The translations under genes were made by a program, and so were the position numbers. A stretch of DNA of 54,321 nt from a virus: IMG/VR virus record IMGVR_UViG_3300036985_004801, positions 1 to 54,321 of that record. One strand, 5' to 3'. Of the stretch, positions 23,573-31,879 are shown one piece after another. The notes under the pieces were generated by a model that did not search any database, was not told where the DNA came from, and was given only the letters and a program-made list of their open reading frames with translations. How positions within the stretch are numbered: the stretch's first letter is position 1; each line of letters starts with the position of its first letter.

Positions 23573-24565
23573 ATGAGTACAAAATTAGAAAACTTGGGGA
23601 AAGTAAGTATCAAAGCTTACACAGATCCAAATCAAGAGAACATGGGATTAGAAAAGTATAACTATGTTGTATTTCCAAATACCTTTCAAGTTGAAACACT
23701 TGCAGCCATAGAACAAAATGGTAAGACAAGATATTTAACTGGGTTAAATGAATATGCTCCAGAAGTTAAACAGATTAAAGATCCAGAGAAAAAGAGTGCG
23801 GTTATTAAAGATATCCGTGAAACAGTTGCTATGCTAGAAAGAGAAAGAGCATTCAATCAAATTGATCCTGAAGATAAAGAATTTTGGTCAAAAGTTGAAA
23901 TGTTTACACCAGATAACTCAGATGTTTGGGGTAAAGTTTTCTTAAAGTTAGGTAATGATGATCAAGTATTAGATCCTAAGGAAAATCTTGATCACATGAT
24001 TCTTATTAAAGCAATTGAAAATGGTGGTTTCTCATTAGTAGCTGCAAATTTTGAGGATGCTAAAAGAACTAAACAAAGATGGTATTTAGATAGACAGATT
24101 GAATCTATCTCTACCAAAACTAATGTTACAAAACTTAGAAATAAGGCTCTTACTATTCTTCAAACATTATCAGAAGAGGATCCTAGAAAATTATTTTATA
24201 TTGCAAAAAATATAGATGCTAATAGTTCTCAATATACTAACAAGACTTTACAAGATGTTATCTATGACAACATGGATAAATATATTAATGGTCTTGGATA
24301 TGATACTGATAAAAAGAGATGTGCTACTGCATTTATTGATTATACAGGAATGTCAAATGAAGATTTAAAAATTAAGTCTATTATTAAAGATGCTAGTTTT
24401 TATAAATATATTATTGTTAAACCAGATGGTATGTTACATGAATCCTCTCAAAATGTTATGTTAGGAAGAAATGTATCTGATATTTTAGAGTATCTTAAAA
24501 ATCCATCTAATGATGATATGCTAGATCTATTAATGGCTAAAGTTGAAGATCTGTGGAGTAAGTAA
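23573..24565 (+). CDS. Virion-associated protein downstream of MCP (330 aa)
   Basis: A 330-aa soluble, largely helical protein with its own promoter. It has notable charged stretches (APEVKQIKDPEKKSAVIKDI; ERERAFNQIDPEDKEFW) and a conserved-looking EDPRKLFYIAKNIDANS. It shows no enzyme motif. A protein of this size after the MCP and before the connector gene is seen in crAss-like genomes, where it is usually annotated as structural. That assignment rests on position. Confidence 0.6.
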   Translation: MSTKLENLGKVSIKAYTDPNQENMGLEKYNYVVFPNTFQVETLAAIEQNGKTRYLTGLNEYAPEVKQIKDPEKKSAVIKDIRETVAMLERERAFNQIDPEDKEFWSKVEMFTPDNSDVWGKVFLKLGNDDQVLDPKENLDHMILIKAIENGGFSLVAANFEDAKRTKQRWYLDRQIESISTKTNVTKLRNKALTILQTLSEEDPRKLFYIAKNIDANSSQYTNKTLQDVIYDNMDKYINGLGYDTDKKRCATAFIDYTGMSNEDLKIKSIIKDASFYKYIIVKPDGMLHESSQNVMLGRNVSDILEYLKNPSNDDMLDLLMAKVEDLWSK

Positions 24566-24581
24566 TTTAAAATCAGATATA

Positions 24582-24704
24582 ATGGCAACAATGAAAAAAG
24601 CATTACCAAAAGCTAAATGTGGAGGTGGTGCACCAAAGAAAGCAATGGGTGGTAAAGTTATCGCTAAAAAAGCTATGGGTGGTAAAATGAAAAAAGGTTG
24701 TTAA
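24582..24704 (+). CDS. Tiny Lys/Gly-rich protein with GG motifs (40 aa)
   Basis: A complete 40-codon frame. The product has the repeated unit KKAMGG (KKAMGGKVIAKKAMGGK) preceded by AKCGGG, and it ends MKKGC. The [K/Y]xxGGx[V/M] pattern resembles GG motifs in the large cargo-type proteins encoded at 44200-53072. It starts 16 bp after the previous gene and ends 1 bp before the next. A packaged DNA-condensing peptide is possible but unproven. Confidence 0.6.
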   Translation: MATMKKALPKAKCGGGAPKKAMGGKVIAKKAMGGKMKKGC

Positions 24705-24705
24705 A

Positions 24706-24993
24706 ATGGCTACCCCAGCTTGGACAAGAAAAGAAGGAAAAAATCCTAATGGTGGATTAAATGCTAAAGGTAGAGCATCTGCAAATGCGCAGGGCTCTAA
24801 CCTTAAAGCACCTGTTAAGTCTGGAACTAATCCAAGAAGGGTTAGTTTTGCTGCAAGATTTGGGGGTATGTCTGGTCCTGAAAAGAAACCAAATGGTGAA
24901 CCTACTAGACTAAAACTTGCTTTAAAAGCATGGGGGTTTGGTAGTAAAGAAGCAGCAAGAAATTTTGCTAATACACATAAAAAGAAAAAATAA
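24706..24993 (+). CDS. DUF6321-like small basic protein (95 aa)
   Basis: The sequence AWTRKEGKNPNGGLNAKGR, then NPRRVSFAARFGGMSGPEKK, and a tail TRLKLALKAWGFGSKEAARN is characteristic of a small basic phage protein family that I recall as DUF6321. The exact name is from memory. Its function is unknown; the frequent Lys/Arg and Gly suggest DNA contact. It overlaps the next ATG by one base, within a run of four tiny basic genes. Confidence 0.65.
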   Translation: MATPAWTRKEGKNPNGGLNAKGRASANAQGSNLKAPVKSGTNPRRVSFAARFGGMSGPEKKPNGEPTRLKLALKAWGFGSKEAARNFANTHKKKK

Positions 24994-25121
24994 TGGCAAA
25001 GACAACATCTACCACAAGTTCAAAGAAGTCAGAGTGTGCACTAAAAGTTAAAAAATCTTTTCAAGCAGGTATGATGATTGGGCGCAACATGAAAAAAACT
25101 GTTTCTAAAAAGAAAAAGTAA
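24993..25121 (+). CDS. Tiny basic protein (42 aa)
   Basis: Complete 42-codon frame with one-base overlaps at both ends. The product is Thr/Ser-rich at the start, has a hydrophobic centre (FQAGMMIGRNM) and a basic tail (KKTVSKKKK). No family was recognised. It is supported mainly by the exact start/stop coupling with its neighbours. Confidence 0.6.
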   Translation: MAKTTSTTSSKKSECALKVKKSFQAGMMIGRNMKKTVSKKKK

Positions 25122-25288
25122 TGGCAATTAAAAAAGGTATGGGTTTCAAAGCAGCTCAAAAAGGGATTGCTAAAAAGCAAGGTGTTTCTATGGAAAGTGC
25201 TGGAGCTATATTAGCTTCTGCTGCAAGAAAAGCATCACCTGCTGCTAAGCGCAAGAATCCTAATCTTAAAAAAGTTAAAGGGAAATGA
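25121..25288 (+). CDS. Small basic protein, DNA-binding-like (55 aa)
   Basis: The product reads as a short helix-rich basic protein: MGFKAAQKGIAKKQGVSMES, then AGAILASAARKASPAAKRKN, and a Lys-rich end. This pattern of a helix-turn-helix-like unit followed by KASPAAK recurs in small phage proteins, to my recollection. It starts in overlap with the previous stop and ends in an ATGA overlap with the connector gene, so it belongs to the head-completion operon. Confidence 0.65.
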   Translation: MAIKKGMGFKAAQKGIAKKQGVSMESAGAILASAARKASPAAKRKNPNLKKVKGK

Positions 25289-25986
25289 CAAATGATACTA
25301 TTCAAATAAAAGTTAAGCAGCGTATAAATAAGTTATCTAGTAATGACTATGATAACATTATGCCATGGGAAATTGTTGAAGCTTTTAACAAAGGTCAAGT
25401 TGCTTGGTGTAGAAGAAATTTAGCTGGGACTAATGTTTCTAAAACAGGAGATGAAGGAAGTAAAAGAAGAATTGATGATTTACAACTACTTCTTACAGAA
25501 AAACCATTAACTATGGTAAAAAAAGATTTGTATTATACATCTCCTACTTTACCAGCAAATTATTTTGAATGGAAAAGATTATCTACCTATGCAAAGAAAG
25601 ATTGTTGTGATAAAAGAAAAATGATGATCTATCTTGCAGAGGAAGCTAATGTAGATAGTATTCTCAGAGATTATAATAAAAAGCCAAGTTTTGAATGGGC
25701 TGAAACTTTTTCAACTATAGCAAATAATAAGATTAAAGTATATACTAATAATGAATTTACTTTAGAAGATACTTTACTTATATACTACAGACAACCAAGA
25801 AAGATTGAAATCATTGGGGTATCTAATCCATATTCAGGTCTTATTTCTACAGCTGAGGTTGAATGTGAATTTAAAGATGATCTTGTAGAAATTTTTATAG
25901 ATGAATGTGTAAAAATACTAGCAGGAGATCTTGAGGATATTACAACTAATCAAATTGCAGATAATTCAGTAGAAACAAATAATTAA
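25285..25986 (+). CDS. Head-tail connector/ring protein (233 aa)
   Basis: A 233-aa protein beginning with a helical region (QRINKLSSNDYDNIMPWEIV, then EAFNKGQVAWCRRN) and continuing with beta segments (IKVYTNNEFTLEDTLLIYYR), followed by a helical tail (DLVEIFIDECVKILAGDLED). This helical core with a beta excursion matches head-completion/adaptor proteins that bind below the portal. Family and location agree with crAss-like ring proteins. The exact ring number cannot be assigned. Confidence 0.6.
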   Translation: MTNDTIQIKVKQRINKLSSNDYDNIMPWEIVEAFNKGQVAWCRRNLAGTNVSKTGDEGSKRRIDDLQLLLTEKPLTMVKKDLYYTSPTLPANYFEWKRLSTYAKKDCCDKRKMMIYLAEEANVDSILRDYNKKPSFEWAETFSTIANNKIKVYTNNEFTLEDTLLIYYRQPRKIEIIGVSNPYSGLISTAEVECEFKDDLVEIFIDECVKILAGDLEDITTNQIADNSVETNN

Positions 25987-25993
25987 ATATAAA

Positions 25994-26461
25994 ATGAGTA
26001 CTCCACAAAGAAGTCTATTAGGTAGATCATCAACAGCAATAGGTTCTTCTGTACCTGTAAGCAAAATGTCATCATCGTATAATTGCGATCAAGGTGTTGC
26101 TGAAATGGTATCTGAATTAATGAATGCTGCAACTACTTTTCACAAACTTCATTTAAAAGTTGAAGGAGTTGGTTCTTATGCTGCACATAAAACTTTAGAT
26201 GATTTATATTCATCAATGCATGGATTTGCTGATACTTTAGCTGAAGGATATCAAGGTGCTGCATGTTGTATATTAAAATACAATGAAAGTGCTCCTAAGA
26301 CTGTAAATACAGTTAGTGATGCAATTACATTACTTAAAACTTTAAAAGACATGGTTTGTTCTCTTCAAGATAATATGCCATATACCGAAATTGTAAATGA
26401 TTTGGACACTATAAAAAGTGAGTTCAATTCTGCAATGTATAAATTAACATTCTTAAAATAA
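25994..26461 (+). CDS. DUF5856-like four-helix protein (155 aa)
   Basis: The central part FHKLHLKVEGVGSYAAHKTL, then DDLYSSMHGFADTLAEGYQG, has the His and Asp/Glu spacing of a Dps-like four-helix bundle (HxxH...SYAAHK...E.YQG). I recall this as DUF5856 in phages, a name given from memory. It may be a ferritin/Dps-type metal-binding protein packaged in the head. Its role is unknown. It lies between connector and structural genes. Confidence 0.6.
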   Translation: MSTPQRSLLGRSSTAIGSSVPVSKMSSSYNCDQGVAEMVSELMNAATTFHKLHLKVEGVGSYAAHKTLDDLYSSMHGFADTLAEGYQGAACCILKYNESAPKTVNTVSDAITLLKTLKDMVCSLQDNMPYTEIVNDLDTIKSEFNSAMYKLTFLK

Positions 26462-26466
26462 TAACT

Positions 26467-26601
26467 ATGGCAACTGCAAAAAAGAAAGCTGCGCCTGCAA
26501 AAGGTAAATGGGTTCCACCATGGATCAAAGCGGCAGTAGAGAAAAAAGCTGCTGGAAAAACTCCAGCTAAAACTGCTTCTAAAGCAAAGAGTAAAAAATA
26601 A
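26467..26601 (+). CDS. Tiny Ala/Lys-rich protein (44 aa)
   Basis: Complete 44-codon frame starting 5 bp after the previous stop. The composition is Lys/Ala/Pro-rich with KGKWVPPWIKAAVEKKAAGK in the middle and a tail KTASKAKSKK, like histone H1-type or DNA-condensing tails. It fits the series of tiny basic virion-region proteins. Confidence 0.6.
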   Translation: MATAKKKAAPAKGKWVPPWIKAAVEKKAAGKTPAKTASKAKSKK

Positions 26602-26675
26602 ATAATATTTATATTGCATATATGAATTTTATTTACTATATTATTATATTGTTTATAAATTAAAAAAATAAAAAA

Positions 26676-28322
26676 ATGAGTTATTTTAGTCATGCTTACC
26701 GCAAATCATTTGTTGGTTCAAAAGCAACACAAGCATCAGTACCTGGGGTTTCTGCAGGTGTAGATGATGGATTCTTGCTAGATGCAGGTTTATCAACTGC
26801 TGTATTAGCTGATACATTAGCACCAAACGCTTTAGGTGTTGGTACTTATGGATTTTTTACTCCAGATACTTATGTATCAGTAAATGCTGCTTCTCCGGAA
26901 GTTGTTGCTGGTAAACCATTAGTATTTGCAGCTGCATCATTGTTTACAAATGATAAGATTGGACCATTCCACGGAGGATATAAAGAGTCTAATAAATCTA
27001 AAATGATCAATCCTAGATTTGTTCATAAATTTTCTAAAATGACAGGTTCTGCTTCTGAGCAATCAATTTGGCATGTAGGAAATACAAACTTAAACTTGAA
27101 TGGTATTGCTACTTTAGGTGCTATCGTTCCTGGTACTGGTTATACCAATGGTACGTACCTTAATGTTTCCTTAACAGGAGGTTCTGGGGTAGGTGCTACT
27201 GCTGATATTACTGTAGCCGGTGGTGTTGTTACTGTTATTACACTTGTTCATCCAGGTCAAGGTTATTTAGTTGGGGATATCTTAGGATTACCTGCTTCTA
27301 TTCCTTATGTTGCTGGTACGCTTGCATCTACTTCAGTTGCTACTACTCAGTACAATATCAATACTCCTTGTAGTTTTGATTTCTTATGTGGTGAAACATA
27401 TAATCTTCGTTTTGACTTATGGGGTTCTCCAGTTCTTCGTTTCTTAAATCATGATTTATACAAAACTTTAGCTGCATCTACTGGATGTTGTGCATCAGGT
27501 GCTATTGTACCTACTAATGTTGATTCAACTCTAGTAATGATTGATTGGGCTAATCAAATTGTAAATGATATTTGGTTACAAAACTTTGTTCAACCAATAG
27601 TTTATACTGAAACAGGAAGTCCTTTATTCCAAACTTCTGCTCAAGCAGTTGCAGCTGGTTATTTAACTTCTCTTACTACTATTGTTGAACCAGGATCTGC
27701 TAACGTATGGTCTAACTACGGTGTAGTTGGTGCTGTTGGTGCTACTGTTCCTCCAGTTGGTGGACATATCCCAGGTGCTTTAGCTGGTATTCGTTTTGTT
27801 ACTGCTTATGCTGATACTCAATTCAGTAACTGTTCATTCCAAAATACTGATTTCTATGAAAAAGAAATAGTTCAAATGAATGTATCTTTAACTGATTTAT
27901 CTGGTGATCCATGTGAATTTTCTGCTCTTTGTGCAACTAAAGAATATGCAGGATTTACAGGTCAAGGATTTGGTGAAACAGTATTGAGAGATGTTATTCT
28001 TGATGAGTCTTACTTACAAAATCATTTCTCAAATGATGTTCGTATCCGTGAGATTACTCAAGGAGATCAATATTTCTCTGCAGTTAACCGTGCTGCATTA
28101 TATACTCGCTATGTAATTCAACACAGTGTTCCTCGTTACAATAACCCATCTGGTGTTTATGATAATGATCAATATGCATTAAATGTTTATATCCCTGCTA
28201 CGGCTGGTGCTGCAACTTTGTTTGAAGCATTTATGGCTACATGGTTAGGTGCTGTTGCTGTCGGTGGTGTTGTTACTTTAACAACTTACGGTCACACACC
28301 ATTTGTTCCTGCAGTAATATAA
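26676..28322 (+). CDS. Abundant-type virion structural protein with inserted beta domain (548 aa)
   Basis: N-terminal residues 1-142 and C-terminal 223-548 form a soluble structural protein. Between them, residues 143-222 (IVPGTGYTNGTYLNVSLTGG, then GATADITVAGGVVTVITLVH) are an inserted Gly-rich repeat domain of a type common in phage fibres. Nine of eleven Arg codons are CGT/CGC, unlike the AGA use of neighbours, which implies strong expression. A strong terminator follows. It may be an auxiliary capsid protein or a tail tube component; I cannot tell which. Confidence 0.65.
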   Translation: MSYFSHAYRKSFVGSKATQASVPGVSAGVDDGFLLDAGLSTAVLADTLAPNALGVGTYGFFTPDTYVSVNAASPEVVAGKPLVFAAASLFTNDKIGPFHGGYKESNKSKMINPRFVHKFSKMTGSASEQSIWHVGNTNLNLNGIATLGAIVPGTGYTNGTYLNVSLTGGSGVGATADITVAGGVVTVITLVHPGQGYLVGDILGLPASIPYVAGTLASTSVATTQYNINTPCSFDFLCGETYNLRFDLWGSPVLRFLNHDLYKTLAASTGCCASGAIVPTNVDSTLVMIDWANQIVNDIWLQNFVQPIVYTETGSPLFQTSAQAVAAGYLTSLTTIVEPGSANVWSNYGVVGAVGATVPPVGGHIPGALAGIRFVTAYADTQFSNCSFQNTDFYEKEIVQMNVSLTDLSGDPCEFSALCATKEYAGFTGQGFGETVLRDVILDESYLQNHFSNDVRIREITQGDQYFSAVNRAALYTRYVIQHSVPRYNNPSGVYDNDQYALNVYIPATAGAATLFEAFMATWLGAVAVGGVVTLTTYGHTPFVPAVI

Positions 28323-28345
28323 TTATCAAGAAGTTTTAGTGTTCC

Positions 28346-28388
28346 GAAATGGAGAATGGAGGTTTTCTCTGTTCTCCATTTCTTTTTA
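28346..28388 (+). terminator. Strong rho-independent terminator
   Basis: An 11-bp stem, GAAATGGAGAA (28346-28356) with TTCTCCATTTC (28372-28382), is followed by five T. It separates the capsid block from the Cys-rich fibre cluster. An in-frame ATG at 28349 lies in this stem and is therefore unlikely to start the next gene. Confidence 0.9.
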
Positions 28389-28399
28389 AAAATACTTTT

Positions 28400-28960
28400 A
28401 TGGCAACAAATTCCTTAAGTTTAAATATTCCAAACATAATGACTGACTGTGTTCTTCGCATTGAAGACACAAGTATATACAGTTCACTAATGCCTTATAT
28501 CTGTCCTACAGTACAGGTGTTAGTTCCTGGTTATAGTGATTGTGTAACATTTAATGATACAACTGTTCCTAAAGTAATACAAGGCTTTGTGTTCAATTTA
28601 TCTGCATGTGATCTAAATATTCAAACTGCTAACTGTGGTTCTGAGTTTGATCCTTTACCTGATGGTATTTATGTAATTAAATACTCTCTTTCTCCTAATG
28701 ATAAGATGTATGTTGAATATAATCATCTGAGAGTTACTTCTCTAAGAGCGAAGTTGAAACAAGAATGGTGCAATTTAAAATTAAGTGCTTGTGAACCTAT
28801 ACCAGAAACTCAAAATAAATTTTTATCTTTGATGACAATTACTGGTTACATAGATGCCGCACAAGCTAAAGCAGAATATTGTTTAGATGCTTCTCAAGCT
28901 ATGGTTCTATATAACTATGCTAAGAAATTGTTAGATAATTATTCATGTAAAATCTGTTAA
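28400..28960 (+). CDS. Cys-rich virion protein (186 aa)
   Basis: The start is placed at ATG 28400 (MATNSLSLNIPN), because the longer frame from 28349 begins inside the terminator stem. The protein has a beta-rich first half (CVLRIEDTSIYSSLMPYICP, then VLVPGYSDCVTFN) and a helical C-terminus with a repeated AEYCLDASQAMVLYNYAKKL. Eleven Cys are spread along 186 residues. It is the first gene of the Cys-rich cluster. It could be a fibre base or neck protein; no family is certain. Confidence 0.6.
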   Translation: MATNSLSLNIPNIMTDCVLRIEDTSIYSSLMPYICPTVQVLVPGYSDCVTFNDTTVPKVIQGFVFNLSACDLNIQTANCGSEFDPLPDGIYVIKYSLSPNDKMYVEYNHLRVTSLRAKLKQEWCNLKLSACEPIPETQNKFLSLMTITGYIDAAQAKAEYCLDASQAMVLYNYAKKLLDNYSCKIC

Positions 28961-28962
28961 AA

Positions 28963-29100
28963 ATGGCAAAGATCTGTCCCAACTGTGGTACTTGTACATG
29001 CACAGGAACTTATTTAGTAAATGCAACAAACAGCACTCCGTGTTGTACTGCATGTGTTAATGCTGTCAATCAACAATTGGCAATTAATCAACCAAAATAA
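28963..29100 (+). CDS. Tiny Cys-rich protein (45 aa)
   Basis: Complete 45-codon frame starting 2 bp after the previous stop. The product has CPNCGTCTC near the N-terminus and CCTAC in the middle, giving zinc-ribbon-like CxxC pairs. The remainder is Asn/Gln-rich. It lies in the same register as other Cys-rich neighbours and occupies a stretch that would otherwise be read as an N-terminal extension of the next gene. Confidence 0.6.
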   Translation: MAKICPNCGTCTCTGTYLVNATNSTPCCTACVNAVNQQLAINQPK

Positions 29101-29110
29101 AATTAGTGTA

Positions 29111-30592
29111 ATGATTAATGATAAAATATTTAAAAATAAAGGTGATGTTAAAAGGGATGATATAAGTTTTTACTATACTTTAGTAGACTGTTGTTCTAAC
29201 TTACCTTATGTATATCCAGAAGGTCATTATCTTGCTGGTTATCCAATGTATATATTATATGATGGATCATATAATGATGTCAGTCTTTATGATGTTTTAA
29301 ATAGTTTATCAATTATTACTTCTTTTCAAGATTCAACTGGCTTTACTATAGAAGGATGTTTTCTATTAAAGCCAGCAGAATCACCTACTGGAGGAAATCC
29401 TGTGAATTTAAGAAATTGGTTTGATGTATTTTATACCAATACTATTTTTACTGATTTATGTTGTGATTGCAATAGTAGTTGTAATTCATTATTTTTTCAA
29501 TTTCCTAATAATCGTACAGAAACTGCAGGGCAACTTACTTTTAGTTTTGTTGGTCCTACAGGTAATTATAATGGTAGAAACTATTATCAAATTATTATAA
29601 ATGGTAATGCTTATTATGTATGGTATTCTACAATGGATACTTGCTGGTATTACACTAATACCTTAGGTGTACTTGGAGGAGGATTTTTTCAATTAGCTAT
29701 AGATTCTTTGATACCGGCTATTCCTGGTGAAATTTCTAGTTGGAGTACTGAAGGTGAAGGAATTATGCAATCATATATTTGTGTTGCAGAAGATCCAATT
29801 ATTCCTATAGTAGTTAATACATATCCTGAGGAAAGATATCAACTTACTTGTTGTTCTACAGGTGAAGCATTAATAATTAATGGCTTGCCAGGTATCTTTG
29901 TTTTTAAAGGTATTATTAAAAATGGTAATCATCCAGATGACTTCTTAGAAGTAGTACTTACATCTATTAAAGATATCAATGGTAACTTAATTACTGGGTG
30001 TTATAGAGTAACTGAAGCTGAATGTTATGATGAGTATCAAGAATTACTATGGGAAGATGTTTTTATTGAAACTGAGTGCGTAAGTACTTGTAGTGAGTGT
30101 TTACCTTCACCTGTTGTCATTCCTGCCATTTTAAACCATAAAACGATCTATCCTACATTTACTGTTAATAATGTAGATGCAGATGAAGCAGAGAGAATAT
30201 TCTGTGCATTTGGTGATGGTATGTATCAAAAAGTATTAGCTTTGAAGTATGGTATACAGTTCTGCTGTCCTGCCGATCTTCAACAAGCTCAAATTGAATT
30301 AGAGATATTAAAAATGGATATTGCTTTAGATCCTGATAGATGTTGTACTGTTGCTCCGTTACCTGGTACTTGTAAAAAGTATATAGTGACTATTCCTAGT
30401 GGAGTTGAAGGGTATTTGTATTTCAGAGATTGTGATAGTAACCATATTCATGTGCAGTTTTCTCAGTCTAGCACACCTTTTGAAACTTATGTGTGTGGTA
30501 TTACTGGTCAAACAAGTGCTGACATTTATATATTAGCAAATAACTCAACTATAATTCCTGCTTCCTTCATTGAGAGTGTAGATTGTATTTAA
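29111..30592 (+). CDS. Cys-rich virion/fibre protein (493 aa)
   Basis: I place the start at ATG 29111 (MINDKIFKNKGDVKRDDISF), because an upstream ATG at 29021 in the same frame lies inside the tiny Cys-rich gene. The protein has an N-terminal domain (DISFYYTLVDCCSNLPYVYP), a Gly/Tyr-rich beta domain with NGRNYYQIIINGNAYYVWYS, and Cys-rich segments (DLCCDCNSSCNS; CVSTCSECLP). It ends in a beta domain (YIVTIPSGVEGYLYFRDCDS). It is probably part of a tail appendage; no enzyme motif is visible. Confidence 0.6.
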   Translation: MINDKIFKNKGDVKRDDISFYYTLVDCCSNLPYVYPEGHYLAGYPMYILYDGSYNDVSLYDVLNSLSIITSFQDSTGFTIEGCFLLKPAESPTGGNPVNLRNWFDVFYTNTIFTDLCCDCNSSCNSLFFQFPNNRTETAGQLTFSFVGPTGNYNGRNYYQIIINGNAYYVWYSTMDTCWYYTNTLGVLGGGFFQLAIDSLIPAIPGEISSWSTEGEGIMQSYICVAEDPIIPIVVNTYPEERYQLTCCSTGEALIINGLPGIFVFKGIIKNGNHPDDFLEVVLTSIKDINGNLITGCYRVTEAECYDEYQELLWEDVFIETECVSTCSECLPSPVVIPAILNHKTIYPTFTVNNVDADEAERIFCAFGDGMYQKVLALKYGIQFCCPADLQQAQIELEILKMDIALDPDRCCTVAPLPGTCKKYIVTIPSGVEGYLYFRDCDSNHIHVQFSQSSTPFETYVCGITGQTSADIYILANNSTIIPASFIESVDCI

Positions 30593-30608
30593 GATATTAG
30601 GATAATTA

Positions 30609-30620
30609 ATTAAAATTTTG
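30609..30620 (+). promoter_or_regulatory. Weak promoter-like element
   Basis: The sequence around TTTTGTATATTA (30616-30627) is the same as at the better promoter 44180, with similar distance to the next ATG (14 nt). The exact TAnnTTTG match is imperfect here, so this is a tentative call. Confidence 0.35.
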
Positions 30621-30633
30621 TATATTATTAGTT

Positions 30634-31146
30634 ATGGGAAAACCGACAAACACTAGAAGCACTGGATGTGCAGTCACAACAAGTAACTGTGTTGTATGGC
30701 AAGGTCCAGATTTATGTTGTATTGATCTTTGTAATGGAGATTCAATTAGCGAAGTTATAAATGAACTTGCAAAAAAGATTTGTAAAATATTTGAATTACT
30801 TGATGTACAGTCTTATGATTTATCTGAATTAATATCTATTGAGTGTCCCCCTGCAAATTTTGTAGAGGTGGTTCAATTACTTATTGATGAAATAGCTAAA
30901 TTAAAAGGTACTCCTACATCTGTAACACCAGGTTCTTCTGGATGTCCTGACTGTGATGTATCTGTTTCAGCTTGTTTTCAAGCACAGTATGGAACAGTTA
31001 TATCTTTAACAGATTATGTTACAGCTATCGGGGTTAAAGTATGTGATCAACAGGTTTTGATTCAAACTCAAAATAATGCTATTGCACAACTGACATCGCA
31101 AATAGCAAGCATTCAAGCACAGTTGAATTTATTAATTGGAGGATAA
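30634..31146 (+). CDS. Coiled-coil fibre protein with conserved neck module (170 aa)
   Basis: The N-terminal module CVVWQGPDLCCIDLCNGDSI, then VINELAKKICKIFELLDVQS, is a recurrent phage fibre/neck unit. A related version occurs at the start of the 346-aa protein at 32630. The C-terminal part is a heptad-rich coiled coil (QNNAIAQLTSQIASIQAQLN), suggesting trimerisation. It is probably a fibre shaft that attaches to the virion by the Cys-rich head. Confidence 0.65.
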   Translation: MGKPTNTRSTGCAVTTSNCVVWQGPDLCCIDLCNGDSISEVINELAKKICKIFELLDVQSYDLSELISIECPPANFVEVVQLLIDEIAKLKGTPTSVTPGSSGCPDCDVSVSACFQAQYGTVISLTDYVTAIGVKVCDQQVLIQTQNNAIAQLTSQIASIQAQLNLLIGG

Positions 31147-31147
31147 G

Positions 31148-31879
31148 ATGAAAAAAAGATGTGTTTCCCAAAATAATGCAATTGTATTAGATACAACTGT
31201 AGTATGTCCTTGTCCAATAGTTCCTCCTGTAGTTACTGGGTGTATTGATCCTTTAACATATACATTTAATATAGCAGTTGCTAACTCTATTCAAGATGGT
31301 GTTAGTGTTGATGAAGCTTTAGATAGACTACTTGATACAGGTATGATACTTCCATCAGGTGATGAAATATGTTGTCCTGATTGTAGTGAGTCACCATTCT
31401 ATTCTTTGTCATCAATTGAAACTTTATTAAAGTTAGCTGGAGCACTTGACTGGTTAAAAATGGTTCCAAGAGCAATAAATTATTGTTGTATAAATACAGA
31501 TAGTTCTATTGAAACATATTTAAAATATAACGAAGCAATGGCTTCAGGAGGTGATCTTCCTGAATGTTGTGATACAAATTTCACTAGTTGTGTTGCTACA
31601 TTAAATAGTTATGGTATTTTAGCAAAAGGTATTGCTGAAGTTAATACATTAAATGGAGATACAGCAATTTGTACTTTACTTAATTTACTTACATCTATTT
31701 CAGAACCAGCATATTTAACAGGAACAATTACTGATTTTTTTAGTAGATTCTTAGATAAAGGATTTGTTGCTTTTTGTTGTGGTTGTAATATTGTTATAGG
31801 TAGTGTGGAAACCTTTTTAAAGTATTATGAAACTGGAGCTTGTCCTGATATATTTCCACCAGCTAAAATTAAAGAATAA
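31148..31879 (+). CDS. Cys-rich paralogous protein A (243 aa)
   Basis: I choose ATG 31148 (MKKRCVSQNN); a GGAGG lies 5 nt upstream of it, and a TTG at 31136 gives only four extra residues. The protein carries CIDPLTYTFNIAV, EICCPDC, YCCINTDSSIETYLKYNEAM and PECCDTNF, repeated in related order in the next gene (31879), so the two are tandem paralogues. Cys pairs (CCPDC, CCI, CCD) may bind metal or form disulfides. No enzyme motif is seen. It is probably a structural appendage protein. Confidence 0.6.
   Translation: MKKRCVSQNNAIVLDTTVVCPCPIVPPVVTGCIDPLTYTFNIAVANSIQDGVSVDEALDRLLDTGMILPSGDEICCPDCSESPFYSLSSIETLLKLAGALDWLKMVPRAINYCCINTDSSIETYLKYNEAMASGGDLPECCDTNFTSCVATLNSYGILAKGIAEVNTLNGDTAICTLLNLLTSISEPAYLTGTITDFFSRFLDKGFVAFCCGCNIVIGSVETFLKYYETGACPDIFPPAKIKE

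Noticed and set aside
28349-28399. Longer N-terminus (17 residues) for the 186-aa Cys-rich protein
   Set aside because: The extension lies within the stem and loop of a strong terminator, so it is not in the transcript of the following gene.
29021-29110. 30-residue N-terminal extension of the 493-aa protein
   Set aside because: It overlaps the tiny Cys-rich gene in another frame and reads as an artefact; ATG 29111 follows the stop of that gene by 10 bp.
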